From the NCBI RefSeq assembly GCF_003076275.1, contig NZ_CP029064.1:1808501-1872500 (forward strand): DNA of 64,000 nucleotides, in the 5' to 3' direction. Positions 1 through 10,953 of the stretch are shown piece by piece. Every line of letters starts with the position of its first letter. Within the stretch, counting starts at the first letter, position 1. The notes under the pieces were generated by a model, which searched no databases, was not told the DNA's origin, and saw only the letters and a program-made list of their open reading frames with translations. Source of the DNA: Microbulbifer sp. A4B17 (GTDB taxonomy: Bacteria; Pseudomonadota; Gammaproteobacteria; Pseudomonadales; Cellvibrionaceae). A program made the position numbers and the translations under genes.

Positions 1-1331
1 AGCAGATGAATGAGCGCCGTATCCGAATTGAGCAGGAAATCGATGAGGTGCGTGAGCAGCAGGAGCTGGAAGGGGAGTCCCTGTCAGAAGCTCGTCTAAT
101 GCTGCAGGAAGCTGTTGAAGCGATGAGCGATGATACCGATCGTCGCGAAACGCTAATGGCACGCCGGGAGGAATTGCGCGAAGCTTTGGATGCCGTGCGC
201 CAGCGCGCGCGGGAGGACAAGGATCGCGCCCATGAACTGGCTATGCGCGAGCAGTCAGTGCGCACCCAAATGGTGTCTCTTGAGCGCACTTTGCAGGTGA
301 TGAGCGAACAGCTGGAAAGGTTGCGCAGTCGTCGTCAGCAATTGCAGGAGCAAATGGAGGAGACCCAGGACCCCTCCCAGGATTTTCAGGCTGAGTTGGA
401 AGAAAAACTCGGCGAGCGTATTGAGGTGGAAACGGAACTCGCCGATGCGCGCAAAAAGCTGGAAGAAGTGGAGACCGGCCTGCGTGAGCAGGAACAGGAG
501 CGCCATAAAGTGGAGGCGGCTCTTCAGGGGGTGCGCGCCCAGCTTGAGCAGGAGCGTCTCGCTGCGCAGACTCTGGAAGTGCAACGAAACGGATTGGTAG
601 AGCAGCTGCGTGAGAGCGAGCACGACATTGATCAGTTGCTCGAACAGTTACCTGGCGATCTGACGATTAAGCAGGTACAGGAAGGTTTGGAATTGGTAGC
701 TGCGCGTATCTCGCGTCTCGGGCCGATTAACCTCGCCGCTATCGATGAATACAAGCAGGAATCTGAGCGCAAGAACTACCTGGATCGCCAGCATGGGGAT
801 CTGATGGAAGCGCTGGAGACCCTGGAAAATGCAATTAAGAAAATCGACAAGGAAACGAGAACCCGCTTCAAGGAAACTTTTGATCAGGTAAATGCGGGCC
901 TGCAGGAACTCTTCCCGAAAGTTTTCGGTGGTGGTAACGCCTATCTGGAACTTACCGGTGAAGATCTGCTCGATACTGGTATTGCGATCATGGCCCGGCC
1001 ACCGGGCAAGCGCAACAGCACAATCCATCTGCTCTCGGGTGGAGAAAAAGCGCTGACGGCGATCGCTTTGGTATTCTCGATTTTCCGCCTGAATCCAGCA
1101 CCTTTCTGTATGCTGGATGAGGTGGATGCACCCCTTGACGATGCTAACGTTGGTCGTTACGCACGAATGGTTAAAGAAATGTCAGAACACGTTCAGTTCA
1201 TCTATATTACCCACAACAAGATCGCAATGGAGATGGCGGATCAGTTGCTGGGGGTTACCATGCACGAGCCGGGTGTATCCCGACTGGTGTCGGTGAATGT
1301 GGAAGAAGCAGCCGAGCTGGCTTCTGCATAA
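1..1331 (+). CDS. smc: Chromosome partition protein SMC, C-terminal part (5' end outside window)
   Basis: C-terminal 440 or so residues of SMC, the ATPase of the bacterial condensin that compacts and helps segregate the nucleoid. The reading frame is already open at base 3, so the start lies upstream of the window. About the first 290 visible residues are Glu/Gln/Arg-rich coiled coil (the returning arm). The ATPase head C-lobe follows, with ABC signature LSGGEKAL near residue 343, Walker [14 protein letters not shown], and the switch segment YITHNK. The stop is 26 bases before zipA; the order smc-zipA-ligA is the one known in Pseudomonas, so these are probably co-transcribed. Identification is secure from the head motifs. 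Confidence 0.95.
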   Translation, partial: QMNERRIRIEQEIDEVREQQELEGESLSEARLMLQEAVEAMSDDTDRRETLMARREELREALDAVRQRAREDKDRAHELAMREQSVRTQMVSLERTLQVMSEQLERLRSRRQQLQEQMEETQDPSQDFQAELEEKLGERIEVETELADARKKLEEVETGLREQEQERHKVEAALQGVRAQLEQERLAAQTLEVQRNGLVEQLRESEHDIDQLLEQLPGDLTIKQVQEGLELVAARISRLGPINLAAIDEYKQESERKNYLDRQHGDLMEALETLENAIKKIDKETRTRFKETFDQVNAGLQELFPKVFGGGNAYLELTGEDLLDTGIAIMARPPGKRNSTIHLLSGGEKALTAIALVFSIFRLNPAPFCMLDEVDAPLDDANVGRYARMVKEMSEHVQFIYITHNKIAMEMADQLLGVTMHEPGVSRLVSVNVEEAAELASA

Positions 1332-1357
1332 GGGCGTAAAGGGAGAGGCGCTAAAAA

Positions 1358-2374
1358 ATGGATAACTGGCTGGTTACAATCCTGGTTGTCGTTCTGCTGG
1401 TTGTTGTGGTCGATGGCATACGCCGGGCGATCATGCGGCAGCGCGCGGCAGTTAAGGTCTCCCGCAATCTGTCGCGGGCCATGCAATCTGAAGTAAAAAA
1501 TGAAGCTGACCCGGTCTCAGAGAAGGCTGAGGAAGAGCCCCTGGTCCGCAAACCCCAAGAGACGCGGGAGCCCAAGCCCGCAAACAGCGAATTGCCCGGG
1601 CAGGCTCGCGTTGTTCAGCGCCGTCCGCTAGAGGATGCGCTACATGTGAATCGCCAGGTGCAGGAGAGCTTTATTTCCTCGCGCAAACCGCTCGCCGGCA
1701 GCAATCCCCAGAGGAGTCCGGAAGAGCAGGGTATCCTCGATTTGGAAGAGCAAGTCCCCACCCTGATGGAGTCAGTTGGGGAGGAGCAGCGCTATGAGCC
1801 CGCGCTGGATGAGGCTGAAAGTCTCAGTGCGATGGATGACGCTCGCAGCTCTGAGCGTGAAGTTGCACGTGAGGACTCTCACACCGATCGAGCTTCCCAG
1901 TCTTCAGGTTCTGGTAATGTCGATGAAGCTGCTCCGGCTCGTGAAGTGCTGGTCATTAACGTGATGGCGCCAGAGGGAGATTACTTCGAGGGCAATGATT
2001 TACTGCGGGTAATGGTTGCCAGCGGTATGCGCTTTGGCGAAATGAATATTTTCCATTACCACGAACATGGCGGTGCCGATGGGGCGGTTATCTTCAGTCT
2101 TGCCAATATTGTCGTACCTGGTGTTTTCGATCTGACACAGATGGAAGAGTTTGCCACCCCGGGCGTTAGCTTGTTCTTGACTCTACCCGTAGAAGGGGAG
2201 GCAATTAAGGCCTTTGATCAGCTGCTTTCCACTTCATACAAAATTGCGGAACTGCTGGGCGGTGAGTTGAAGGATGAAAACCGCAGTGTGTTTACAGCAC
2301 AAACGGCGGAACATTATCGCCAGCGCGTTGTGGAATACCAGCGTCGCCGAGCTTTAGCTATGGCGCAAAGCTGA
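1358..2374 (+). CDS. zipA: Cell division protein ZipA
   Basis: ZipA (338 aa) tethers FtsZ to the inner membrane and is an essential early divisome protein in gammaproteobacteria. Residues about 4-22 form the single N-terminal membrane helix (Leu/Val-rich) followed by basic residues, giving an N-out, C-in topology. Residues about 35-195 are a charged, Pro/Glu/Ser-rich linker of low complexity. The C-terminal 140 residues are the FtsZ-binding ZipA_C domain (for example VINVMAPEG, GMRFGEMNIFHYH, then a segment ending in FDLTQME and GVSLFLTLP). A purine-rich Shine-Dalgarno (GGGAGAGG) lies 9 bases before the ATG. It sits directly after smc and before ligA, as in Pseudomonas. Confidence 0.95.
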   Translation: MDNWLVTILVVVLLVVVVDGIRRAIMRQRAAVKVSRNLSRAMQSEVKNEADPVSEKAEEEPLVRKPQETREPKPANSELPGQARVVQRRPLEDALHVNRQVQESFISSRKPLAGSNPQRSPEEQGILDLEEQVPTLMESVGEEQRYEPALDEAESLSAMDDARSSEREVAREDSHTDRASQSSGSGNVDEAAPAREVLVINVMAPEGDYFEGNDLLRVMVASGMRFGEMNIFHYHEHGGADGAVIFSLANIVVPGVFDLTQMEEFATPGVSLFLTLPVEGEAIKAFDQLLSTSYKIAELLGGELKDENRSVFTAQTAEHYRQRVVEYQRRRALAMAQS

Positions 2375-2407
2375 TTAGCAATCTCTAAATAATTGTTGCC
2401 TGTTTTT

Positions 2408-4577
<2,170 letters not shown>

Positions 4578-4745
4578 TCCTGGTATTTTAGGTGGGGCAC
4601 CATTAGTAACTAAATAGCCGAACTTTTGAGCACTTTGCGGGTTCGTGTTTTGTTTTGTGGCTTTCTGGTCGCTTCGCCGTTAAAGTTGGTGTCTCAGATC
4701 TGTTTTGCCCTGGGTACCTGATGTCCGGTGGCACTGTGGTAAGGA

Positions 4746-5189
4746 ATGGAATTAATGCTTCAGGGCGATCAGGAATCCATCGTTTACGGTTGTATCAAAG
4801 ACAGCAACAGCCTCTCCGGCGGTAGCGATCGGCGCAGGGTGAACCGCAATGCTGTGCTCGCTCTGCCCAGTGCTGATGAATGGCCATTCCTGTGCCGGGA
4901 TATGTTTGCTATTCCCACCATTAAGGTGAAGCAATCCCAGTACCAAACCGATGTTATCCACTTTGGCGCTTCCTACCGTGCGGTAGAGTATGAGTGGGAT
5001 TTGTGGATACAGAAGTTTGAAGAGCTGTTGAAGAGCATGTACTGGGTTTCGGCAACTGTGCATTTGGAAACCGAGCTCTCGGGGGTTCACTCTTTCAGTT
5101 GGGAGTCCGCCGGTCTCTACCACGAGCCGGGCAGTGGCGATATGCAGGTTCGCTGCGAGTGGACCCAAGAGGGGCGAGTGAGTATCTGA
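4746..5189 (+). CDS. Conserved hypothetical protein downstream of ligA
   Basis: A 147-residue protein without signal peptide or membrane helix, rich in aromatic residues (W and Y in the second half). I do not recognise a named domain. A protein of similar size follows ligA in Pseudomonas, so the position looks conserved, but its role is unknown. AAGGA lies 3 bases before the first ATG and about 11 before an in-frame ATG at 4755, so translation may start at either; the second has better spacing. A G+C-rich hairpin follows the stop. Cytosolic location is inferred. Function cannot be assigned from the sequence. Confidence 0.75.
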   Translation: MELMLQGDQESIVYGCIKDSNSLSGGSDRRRVNRNAVLALPSADEWPFLCRDMFAIPTIKVKQSQYQTDVIHFGASYRAVEYEWDLWIQKFEELLKSMYWVSATVHLETELSGVHSFSWESAGLYHEPGSGDMQVRCEWTQEGRVSI

Positions 5190-5196
5190 TTTTTAG

Positions 5197-5218
5197 GGCC
5201 CGGTTGTCCCGGGCCTTC
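5197..5218 (+). terminator. Possible terminator after the ligA-adjacent gene
   Basis: GGCCCGG (5197-5203) pairs with CCGGGCC (5209-5215) around a five-base loop, 8 bases after the stop codon. The tail is only TTCTG, so it would be a weak intrinsic terminator. Confidence 0.45.
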
Positions 5219-5344
5219 TGCCCGATAGCTGGAAGGCAGGTCCAAATAGACAGCCCTGTCACAAATCCCACCTCTCTTTTTTTCTTCGCAACTATATTCC
5301 TTGATAGTCTCTGGAACTGAAACTTTGGTCTGTTAAAGTGTCTT

Positions 5345-5372
5345 GGCCGAACGGTACCAAGGTGCCGTGGCC
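5345..5372 (+). other. Hairpin in the leader of the DUF4399 gene
   Basis: GGCC (5345-5348) and ACGGTACC (5351-5358) pair with GGTGCCGT (5361-5368) and GGCC (5369-5372), leaving a two-base loop and a two-base bulge, with one G-U pair. It lies 67 bases before the downstream start codon and has no U-tail. Role unknown; it could stabilise or regulate the leader. Confidence 0.35.
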
Positions 5373-5438
5373 GATAAGCTGTAAAGCCAGATTATAAGAA
5401 TTGGCGCAATCTGGGCGCCCTATCAGGAAGGAATACAC

Positions 5439-5885
5439 ATGATTAAAACCAGTTCTCTGCTGTTTGCCAGCGCTCTGATGCTTTCGCCATTGCTGCATGC
5501 TGATCAACATGAAAGTAAAACGGACATGAGCAGCAAGGCTCCTGAAAATGCCAAGGTCTACATTATTTCGCCAAAGGATGGCGAGAAGGTGCCTCAGACT
5601 TTTACTGTGAAGTTTGGATTGTCTGGCATGGGTGTGGCACCAGCGGGTGTTAATCAGGACAACACTGGCCACCACCACCTGTTGATTGATGTGGACGAAA
5701 TGCCGGATATGAGCAAGCCGTTACCGGCGAGCAAGAACATTATCCATTTTGGCGGCGGCCAGACTGAAACCCAAGTTACCTTGCCACCGGGCAAGCATAC
5801 GCTACAACTGGTACTAGGAAACTATATGCATGTGCCGCATAAAAATCCTGTGATGTCCAAGAAAATCACTGTTGAAGTTGAGTAA
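5439..5885 (+). CDS. Exported DUF4399 family protein
   Basis: A 148-residue protein with a clear N-terminal signal peptide (Lys at position 3, hydrophobic stretch to about residue 19, likely cleavage after LLHA). The mature part matches the DUF4399 pattern: ISPKDGEKVPQTFTVKFG, then GHHHLLID, and a C-terminal beta segment GKHTLQLVLGNYMHVPH. The HHH cluster and later histidines could bind metal, but no function is established for the family. AGGAAGG lies about 9 bases upstream of the ATG. It is 58 bases before fumC on the same strand and may share a transcript, though no functional link is evident. Confidence 0.8.
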   Translation: MIKTSSLLFASALMLSPLLHADQHESKTDMSSKAPENAKVYIISPKDGEKVPQTFTVKFGLSGMGVAPAGVNQDNTGHHHLLIDVDEMPDMSKPLPASKNIIHFGGGQTETQVTLPPGKHTLQLVLGNYMHVPHKNPVMSKKITVEVE

Positions 5886-5943
5886 GATCTCAACGGCAAA
5901 ATAATCTTCTATCGGTGTACCAAATACACCAGGGGAAACTGAG

Positions 5944-7329
5944 ATGGGTGGCAATTTCCGCACAGAAAAGGACAGCCTGGGCGAGGTTCAGGTGCCTTCA
6001 GAGGCGATGTATGGGGCTCAAACCCAGCGCGCTGTGGAGAATTTTCCAGTCAGTGGTCACGGCCTGCCGACGGATTTTATCCGCGCAATCGTGTTGATTA
6101 AGAAATCTGCCGCAGAGGCCAATCGCGACCTGGGGTTGCTGGACAAGGCGTTGGCAGCAGCAATCATCAATGCCTGCGACAACCTCGGCGATGAGGATTT
6201 TGCCACTCATTTCCCCGTCGATATATACCAGACAGGATCTGGAACCAGTTCAAATATGAACGTCAACGAGGTGCTCGCCCACCTCGCTGAAAAGCACAGT
6301 GATCAGACCATCAGCCCCAATGATCACGTGAATATGAGTCAGAGCAGTAACGATGTGATTCCTACCGCAATTCATGTCTCAGCACTACTCGCTGTGCGCG
6401 ATTCTCTGCTGCCAGCATTGCGCCATTTACATACTGGCTTGTGCGATAAGTCCACGGAACTCGAGAGTATAATAAAAACCGGCCGCACGCATTTGATGGA
6501 TGCTGTGCCGATGACAATGGCACAAGAGCTGGGTGGCTGGGCTGCTCAAATAGAGGCGTGCCGGGAGAGGATTCGCTCGGTAATGTCGCGGCTTGCCCAG
6601 CTGGCTCAAGGCGGTACGGCGATTGGCACCGGGCTCAATGCCCCCCCGGATTTTGCCGAACTGTTTGCGCAAAAAATCAGCGCGCATACGTCTCAACAAT
6701 TTCGCCCGGCAGAGAATTTTTTTACCGCAATATCCAGCCAGGATACCGCAGTAGAATTGTCCGGACAGCTCAAGGTACTGGCAGTTTCCCTGATGAAAAT
6801 TGCCAATGATTTGCGCTGGATGAACAGTGGGCCCCTTGCTGGTCTCTCCGAAATTGCCCTGGAAGCCTTGCAGCCGGGAAGCAGCATTATGCCGGGCAAG
6901 GTGAATCCGGTAATTGCCGAATCGGTTACTATGGTTTGTGCCCGGGTGATGGGTAATGACACCACCATGACCGTAGCGGGCCAGAGCGGCAATTTTCAAT
7001 TGAACGTGATGTTGCCTTTGGTGGGTAGCACCCTGCTGGAAAGTATTAACCTGCTCGCCAATGCATCGACCCTGCTGGCCGATCGAGCGGTTGCCAGCTT
7101 TGCGGTTAATAGGGCACATATTGAAGGGACTTTGGGGCGCAATCCCATTTTAGTGACTTCGCTCAACCCTGTTATTGGCTATTTGAAGGCGGCTGAGATT
7201 GCCAAGGCCGCCTATGCCAGTTGCCGGCCGGTGCTGGATGTTGCCGTCGAAATGACGGACCTGGATAGAGAGACCCTTGAGGAGTTGTTGGATCCCGCTC
7301 ACCTGGCCAAGGGTGGTTTGGTTAGTTAG
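5944..7329 (+). CDS. fumC: Class II fumarate hydratase
   Basis: FumC (461 aa) interconverts fumarate and malate in the TCA cycle as an iron-independent, oxidant-resistant homotetramer. The superfamily signature GSSIMPGKVNP is near residue 312; other hallmarks are the QTGSGTSSNMNVNEV segment (about 97-111), SQSSNDVIPTA with the active-site region, and GRTHLMDAVP. These distinguish it from aspartase and argininosuccinate lyase, where the flanking residues differ. GGGGAAACTGAG provides a plausible ribosome site before the ATG. Stand-alone gene; the opposite-strand small gene at 7361 ends 32 bases beyond its stop. Confidence 0.95.
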   Translation: MGGNFRTEKDSLGEVQVPSEAMYGAQTQRAVENFPVSGHGLPTDFIRAIVLIKKSAAEANRDLGLLDKALAAAIINACDNLGDEDFATHFPVDIYQTGSGTSSNMNVNEVLAHLAEKHSDQTISPNDHVNMSQSSNDVIPTAIHVSALLAVRDSLLPALRHLHTGLCDKSTELESIIKTGRTHLMDAVPMTMAQELGGWAAQIEACRERIRSVMSRLAQLAQGGTAIGTGLNAPPDFAELFAQKISAHTSQQFRPAENFFTAISSQDTAVELSGQLKVLAVSLMKIANDLRWMNSGPLAGLSEIALEALQPGSSIMPGKVNPVIAESVTMVCARVMGNDTTMTVAGQSGNFQLNVMLPLVGSTLLESINLLANASTLLADRAVASFAVNRAHIEGTLGRNPILVTSLNPVIGYLKAAEIAKAAYASCRPVLDVAVEMTDLDRETLEELLDPAHLAKGGLVS

Positions 7330-7360
7330 GGGGAGGGATAACAATTGAATTTGGGTAACT

Positions 7361-7480
7361 TTAGGCGAAGAAGGCGATACCCAGCATAATTATCGATATA
7401 ATAGCGGTCAGGCACATCAGCCAGTGCAACAGCCTTAGCAGCGTGGCTCGATCCTCTGGTTCCAGCATTCTTCTGCTCAT
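7361..7480 (-). CDS. Small membrane protein, 39 aa
   Basis: A short gene reading MSRRMLEPEDRATLL at its N terminus, then a hydrophobic segment covering about residues 16-39 (LLRLLHWLMCLTAIISIIML and on to the C-terminal FFA). The first 14 residues are charged, predicting a single-pass membrane peptide with its N terminus inside. A strong Shine-Dalgarno GGAGG stands 5 bases before the ATG on the minus strand. It is convergent with fumC and divergent from the 66-residue membrane protein at 7625. I do not recognise a family; the support is the ribosome site plus the coherent topology. It was found by reading, as it is very short. Confidence 0.6.
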   Translation of the reverse strand: MSRRMLEPEDRATLLRLLHWLMCLTAIISIIMLGIAFFA

Positions 7481-7624
7481 TGGTGCCTCCAGCGGCGTTG
7501 ACAGGAACCTGCCAATCCCTCACGATTCGACGCCGCGTCGGTACTGGGTTGCCGACAATACAATGGTAGCGCCACTAAATGTGGCGGTCTCACCTGTTTT
7601 GAAAATCAATGTATCCAGGTCGTC

Positions 7625-7825
7625 ATGGCAAAAAGAAGTCGCCGCTCCTTTATTACCAGTGTCCTCGCCTGTGTCGCCTTTGTAGTGGCGGCAGTCTATA
7701 GCTGGGACCTGCCTGTTAAGGATGTTGTTACCTATTTCATTCTTCTATTGGTGGTGTTGCTTGTCATCATCGTTTTGGCGTTCGGGTGTGGGGCTTTGTT
7801 GAACTGGTTGCGCAGGCGTAAATAG
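7625..7825 (+). CDS. Small two-helix inner-membrane protein
   Basis: A 66-residue protein with a basic N terminus (AKRSRRS), two hydrophobic helices (about 9-27 and 37-60) and a basic C-terminal tail (WLRRRK), which predicts both ends in the cytoplasm. The stop is only 3 bases before the AraC-family regulator, so the two are very likely co-transcribed and possibly translationally coupled. AGG lies 6 bases before the ATG. The leader (7525-7590) contains short inverted repeats such as CGCCAC/GTGGCG at 7570-7586. No named domain is recognised; function unknown. Confidence 0.65.
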   Translation: MAKRSRRSFITSVLACVAFVVAAVYSWDLPVKDVVTYFILLLVVLLVIIVLAFGCGALLNWLRRRK

Positions 7826-7828
7826 TAG

Positions 7829-8899
7829 ATGGCGTCAACGGAAGAAGACATTCGCATCCCCATTGCCTACCTTGAGCGTTTGCTGGAGGAGGCGACCAAG
7901 CACGGATGTGATCGCAAGGAGCTTTTAGCTTCTGTCGATATCGATGAGTCGGAATTGCAGGGCGTGTCAGCATTTTCTGCAGTGAAGTATGGCCGCTTGT
8001 ATCAGCGCGTGATGTGGCTGGCACAAAATGAATGGTTTGGCATGTTGAGTGGCGGACGGGTTCGATCCGGGTCTTTTCGCCTGCTGTGCCTGGCGGTGGT
8101 CAACTGTGCAACTCTCAGGCAAGCGATTACCCTTTGCGCGGAATTTATGGAAATCTGCCGCGGCTTCAAGGTAAAGCCGGTACTTGAAGAGGGCGGCCAT
8201 GGGCGCGAACGTGTTGAAATTCGTGGTATCAGCTCATTGGACAAAGGCGAGTTTGATCAGTTGCTGAATGCCACAAGCCCCAGTGTGGTGCGCACGACCC
8301 TGGCAGTTTGGCACAGGTTCTATTGCTGGTTGGCAGGGCGGGAGATTCCGCTGGCCAGACTGCATTTCTCATTTTCCTGCCCGGAAGAATTTCGAAGTCT
8401 CGCGCAGAGTGAGGCTAATGAGCTGTTGTTTGAGCAGCCGGTTAATGCGCTCGAATACGATACCCGCTATCTGGAATATCCTGTGGTGCAAAGCCCGCAG
8501 ATGGTAGAGGACTTTATTCGCACCGCTCCCTACCACCTGGTAATCAGTGACGGCAGTGCCAATAGCATCAAGACCAAAGTTAAAACCATCCTAAACCGGG
8601 ATGTGAGTGAGTCCATGCCTGCGGCAGAGGCGGTGGCGGATAGGCTCAATATGTCGGTAACCACTTTGCGCCGCCGCTTGCAGCAGGAAGGTACCTCGTA
8701 TCAAAAACTGAAAGACGAATGCCGAATGGAAGCCGCCTTCCACTACCTGAGTTGCCCGGACCTCTCCAACGGCCAGATCGCCGAAATGCTCGGGTTTGAT
8801 GAATCCAGTGCTTTCTTTCGTGCGTTCAAAAAATGGACAGGTATCACGCCAGGCGAATACCGCCGGGGTGGTCGCGCCGCAGCTGGCCTGGACATTTGA
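7829..8899 (+). CDS. AraC-family transcriptional regulator with arabinose-binding-like N-terminal domain
   Basis: A 356-residue regulator. Residues about 20-215 resemble the AraC-type ligand-binding domain of OruR/ArgR/VirF-like proteins (AFSAVKYGRLYQRVMWLAQNEWFG). The C-terminal 100 residues are a double helix-turn-helix AraC domain (ADRLNMSVTTLRRRLQQEG, then QIAEMLGFDESSAFFRAFKKWTGITPGEYR). The gene directly precedes an acyl-CoA dehydrogenase on the same strand, and regulators of this type often control a neighbouring lipid-catabolic gene, so that gene is the likely target (inference). No strong ribosome site is seen, consistent with coupling to the gene ending 3 bases upstream. Confidence 0.88.
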   Translation: MASTEEDIRIPIAYLERLLEEATKHGCDRKELLASVDIDESELQGVSAFSAVKYGRLYQRVMWLAQNEWFGMLSGGRVRSGSFRLLCLAVVNCATLRQAITLCAEFMEICRGFKVKPVLEEGGHGRERVEIRGISSLDKGEFDQLLNATSPSVVRTTLAVWHRFYCWLAGREIPLARLHFSFSCPEEFRSLAQSEANELLFEQPVNALEYDTRYLEYPVVQSPQMVEDFIRTAPYHLVISDGSANSIKTKVKTILNRDVSESMPAAEAVADRLNMSVTTLRRRLQQEGTSYQKLKDECRMEAAFHYLSCPDLSNGQIAEMLGFDESSAFFRAFKKWTGITPGEYRRGGRAAAGLDI

Positions 8900-9012
8900 C
8901 CGGCATAGCCACCTTTTCCCACCTATACGCCTCGATTTGTCACCGCTTTGGACGGGTTTGGCCATAGAGGGGGCCGCTCGCTTACTACTATGATGAACCA
9001 ATCGTAGAAATT

Positions 9013-9048
9013 AGTCATAAATATGACTGGTTGGTATTGCCACCAGTC
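9013..9048. promoter_or_regulatory. Overlapping palindromes upstream of the acyl-CoA dehydrogenase gene
   Basis: AGTCAT-AAAT-ATGACT is a perfect dyad at 9013-9028, and GACTGG at 9025-9030 pairs with CCAGTC at 9043-9048. The two share bases 9025-9028. They lie 30-65 bases before the start codon, where an operator for the adjacent AraC regulator or another repressor could be. Confidence 0.35.
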
Positions 9049-9077
9049 CCAAACATAAGCGAATTGAGGTTATCAGG

Positions 9078-10871
9078 ATGACCGATATCAAAATGCCACT
9101 GCGTGATTTGCGTTTCGTAATGCGCGAAATGCTGGACTCAGAAAAGCATTATGAGTCACTTGGATATGAGGAGGCTACTCCTGATGTCGTGGATGCCATC
9201 CTGGAAGAGGGCGCAAAGTTTTGCGAAAACGTGATTGCACCGCTTAACCAAATCGGCGACCAGCAAGGTTGTACCTGGAAAGACGGTGAAGTCACTACTC
9301 CTGAAGGCTTTAAAGAGGCTTACCAGCAGTTTGTAGAAGGCGGCTGGGCAGCGCTGCCTCACGATCCCGAGTACGGTGGCCAGGGCCTGCCGCCCTCACT
9401 TGGCACTATCATGAGCGAGATGGTAGGTACCGCCAACTGGTCCTGGGGTATGTATCCCGGTCTGTCCCACGGCGCTATGAACACCCTTGAAGAGCACGGC
9501 ACCGAAGAGCAGAAACAGGTTTACCTGACCAAGCTGGTTGAAGGTAGCTGGACTGGCACCATGTGTCTGACCGAGCCTCACTGCGGTACCGATCTGGGTA
9601 TTCTGCGTACTAAGGCCGAGCCAAATGACGATGGCTCCTACGCAATTACCGGCACCAAGATCTTTATCTCCGCTGGTGAGCACGACATGACCGACAACAT
9701 CGTTCATATCGTTCTTGCCCGCCTGCCGGATGCGCCTGCCGGTACCAAAGGTATCTCCCTGTTTATCGTACCCAAGTTCCTGCCGAATGCTGACGGCTCT
9801 GCTGGTGAGCGCAACGGTGTAGTATGTGGCTCCCTGGAGCACAAAATGGGTATCCACGGCAACGCCACTGCGGTGCTGAACTTTGATGGGGCCAAAGGCT
9901 TCCTTATCGGCGAGAAGAATAAAGGTCTGAACTACATGTTCACCTTTATGAACACGGCGCGTCTGGGTACTGCTCTGCAAGGTCTGGCTCACTCTGAGAT
10001 CGGTTTCCAGAAGTCCCTGGCCTACGCAAAAGACCGTCTGCAAATGCGCTCCCTGTCCGGCGTGAAAAACCCGGAAGGCCCCGCTGACCCGATCATTGTT
10101 CACCCTGACGTGCGCCGCATGTTGATGACCCAGAAAGCCTTCTCTGAAGGTGGTCGTATGCTGGTGGTTAAGTGTGCGCAGCTGGTTGATATTACCCACA
10201 AGGGTGATGCTGAAGCGAAGAAAGCCGCTGACGACATGCTGGCTTTCCTGACACCGATTGCAAAAGCGTTTTTGACTGAAGCTGGTTTCGAATCTGCCAA
10301 CCTGGGTATGCAGTGTTTTGGTGGCCACGGTTATATTGCCGAGTGGGGCATGGAGCAGAATGTACGTGATGCGCGTATCTCCACTATCTATGAAGGCACC
10401 ACTGGTATTCAGGCTCTGGACCTGCTGGGTCGTAAGGTTCTGATGACCCAGGGTGAATTGCTGCGCGGTTTCACCAAGCAGGTTCACAAATTCTGCCAGG
10501 CGGAAATTGATAACGAAGCACTGGCTCCTTTTGTTGCTAAATTGCAAGAGTTGAACAAGCAATGGGGCGACCTGACCTTGCATGTTGGTGGCAAGGCTAT
10601 GGAAAACCCTGACGAAGTGGGTGCCGCTTCCGTAGATTACCTGATGTTCTCCGGTTACACCGTGCTGGCTTTCTTGTGGGCACAGGCGGCTAAAGTTGCC
10701 AATGAAAAACTGGCAGCGGGCACCGGTGAAGAAGATTTCTACAAGGCAAAAATTATCACCGCGCGCTTCTTCTTTGAGCGTATCCTTCCTCGCACTTCCA
10801 GCCACGCAACTTCAATGTTGAGTGGAGCAGGCAACTTGATGGAATTGGATGCCGAGCATTTTGCATTCTAA
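9078..10871 (+). CDS. Acyl-CoA dehydrogenase with extended C-terminal domain
   Basis: A 597-residue FAD flavoprotein that introduces the trans-2 double bond in acyl-CoA, the first step of beta-oxidation. It has the N-terminal helical domain, the middle beta domain with signature MCLTEPHCGTDLG (about residue 161) and TGTKIFISAGEHD, and the C-terminal helical domain with FGGHGYIAEWGMEQNVRDARI and YEGTTGIQALDLLGRK. The extra C-terminal segment of about 120 residues places it with the Pseudomonas FadE-type enzymes rather than short mitochondrial-like ones. Codon use looks optimised, suggesting high expression. A strong terminator follows, so it is probably monocistronic. Confidence 0.92.
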   Translation: MTDIKMPLRDLRFVMREMLDSEKHYESLGYEEATPDVVDAILEEGAKFCENVIAPLNQIGDQQGCTWKDGEVTTPEGFKEAYQQFVEGGWAALPHDPEYGGQGLPPSLGTIMSEMVGTANWSWGMYPGLSHGAMNTLEEHGTEEQKQVYLTKLVEGSWTGTMCLTEPHCGTDLGILRTKAEPNDDGSYAITGTKIFISAGEHDMTDNIVHIVLARLPDAPAGTKGISLFIVPKFLPNADGSAGERNGVVCGSLEHKMGIHGNATAVLNFDGAKGFLIGEKNKGLNYMFTFMNTARLGTALQGLAHSEIGFQKSLAYAKDRLQMRSLSGVKNPEGPADPIIVHPDVRRMLMTQKAFSEGGRMLVVKCAQLVDITHKGDAEAKKAADDMLAFLTPIAKAFLTEAGFESANLGMQCFGGHGYIAEWGMEQNVRDARISTIYEGTTGIQALDLLGRKVLMTQGELLRGFTKQVHKFCQAEIDNEALAPFVAKLQELNKQWGDLTLHVGGKAMENPDEVGAASVDYLMFSGYTVLAFLWAQAAKVANEKLAAGTGEEDFYKAKIITARFFFERILPRTSSHATSMLSGAGNLMELDAEHFAF

Positions 10872-10886
10872 TCCCGCTCTAAAATG

Positions 10887-10917
10887 AAAACCGCCGGCAA
10901 ATGCCGGCGGTTTTTTT
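10887..10917 (+). terminator. Intrinsic terminator after the acyl-CoA dehydrogenase gene
   Basis: CCGCCGGC (10891-10898), loop AAAT, GCCGGCGG (10903-10910), then seven T. Preceding A residues extend the stem and would allow termination from either strand. Confidence 0.93.
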
Positions 10918-10953
10918 GTGAGTACTAAAGCGGCTTAAAACGGAGAATTTCCG

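Noticed and set aside
9396..10805. 469-codon open frame opposite the acyl-CoA dehydrogenase gene
   Set aside because: It lies entirely antisense to a well-conserved gene, has no family features, and reflects codon bias leaving that frame free of stops.
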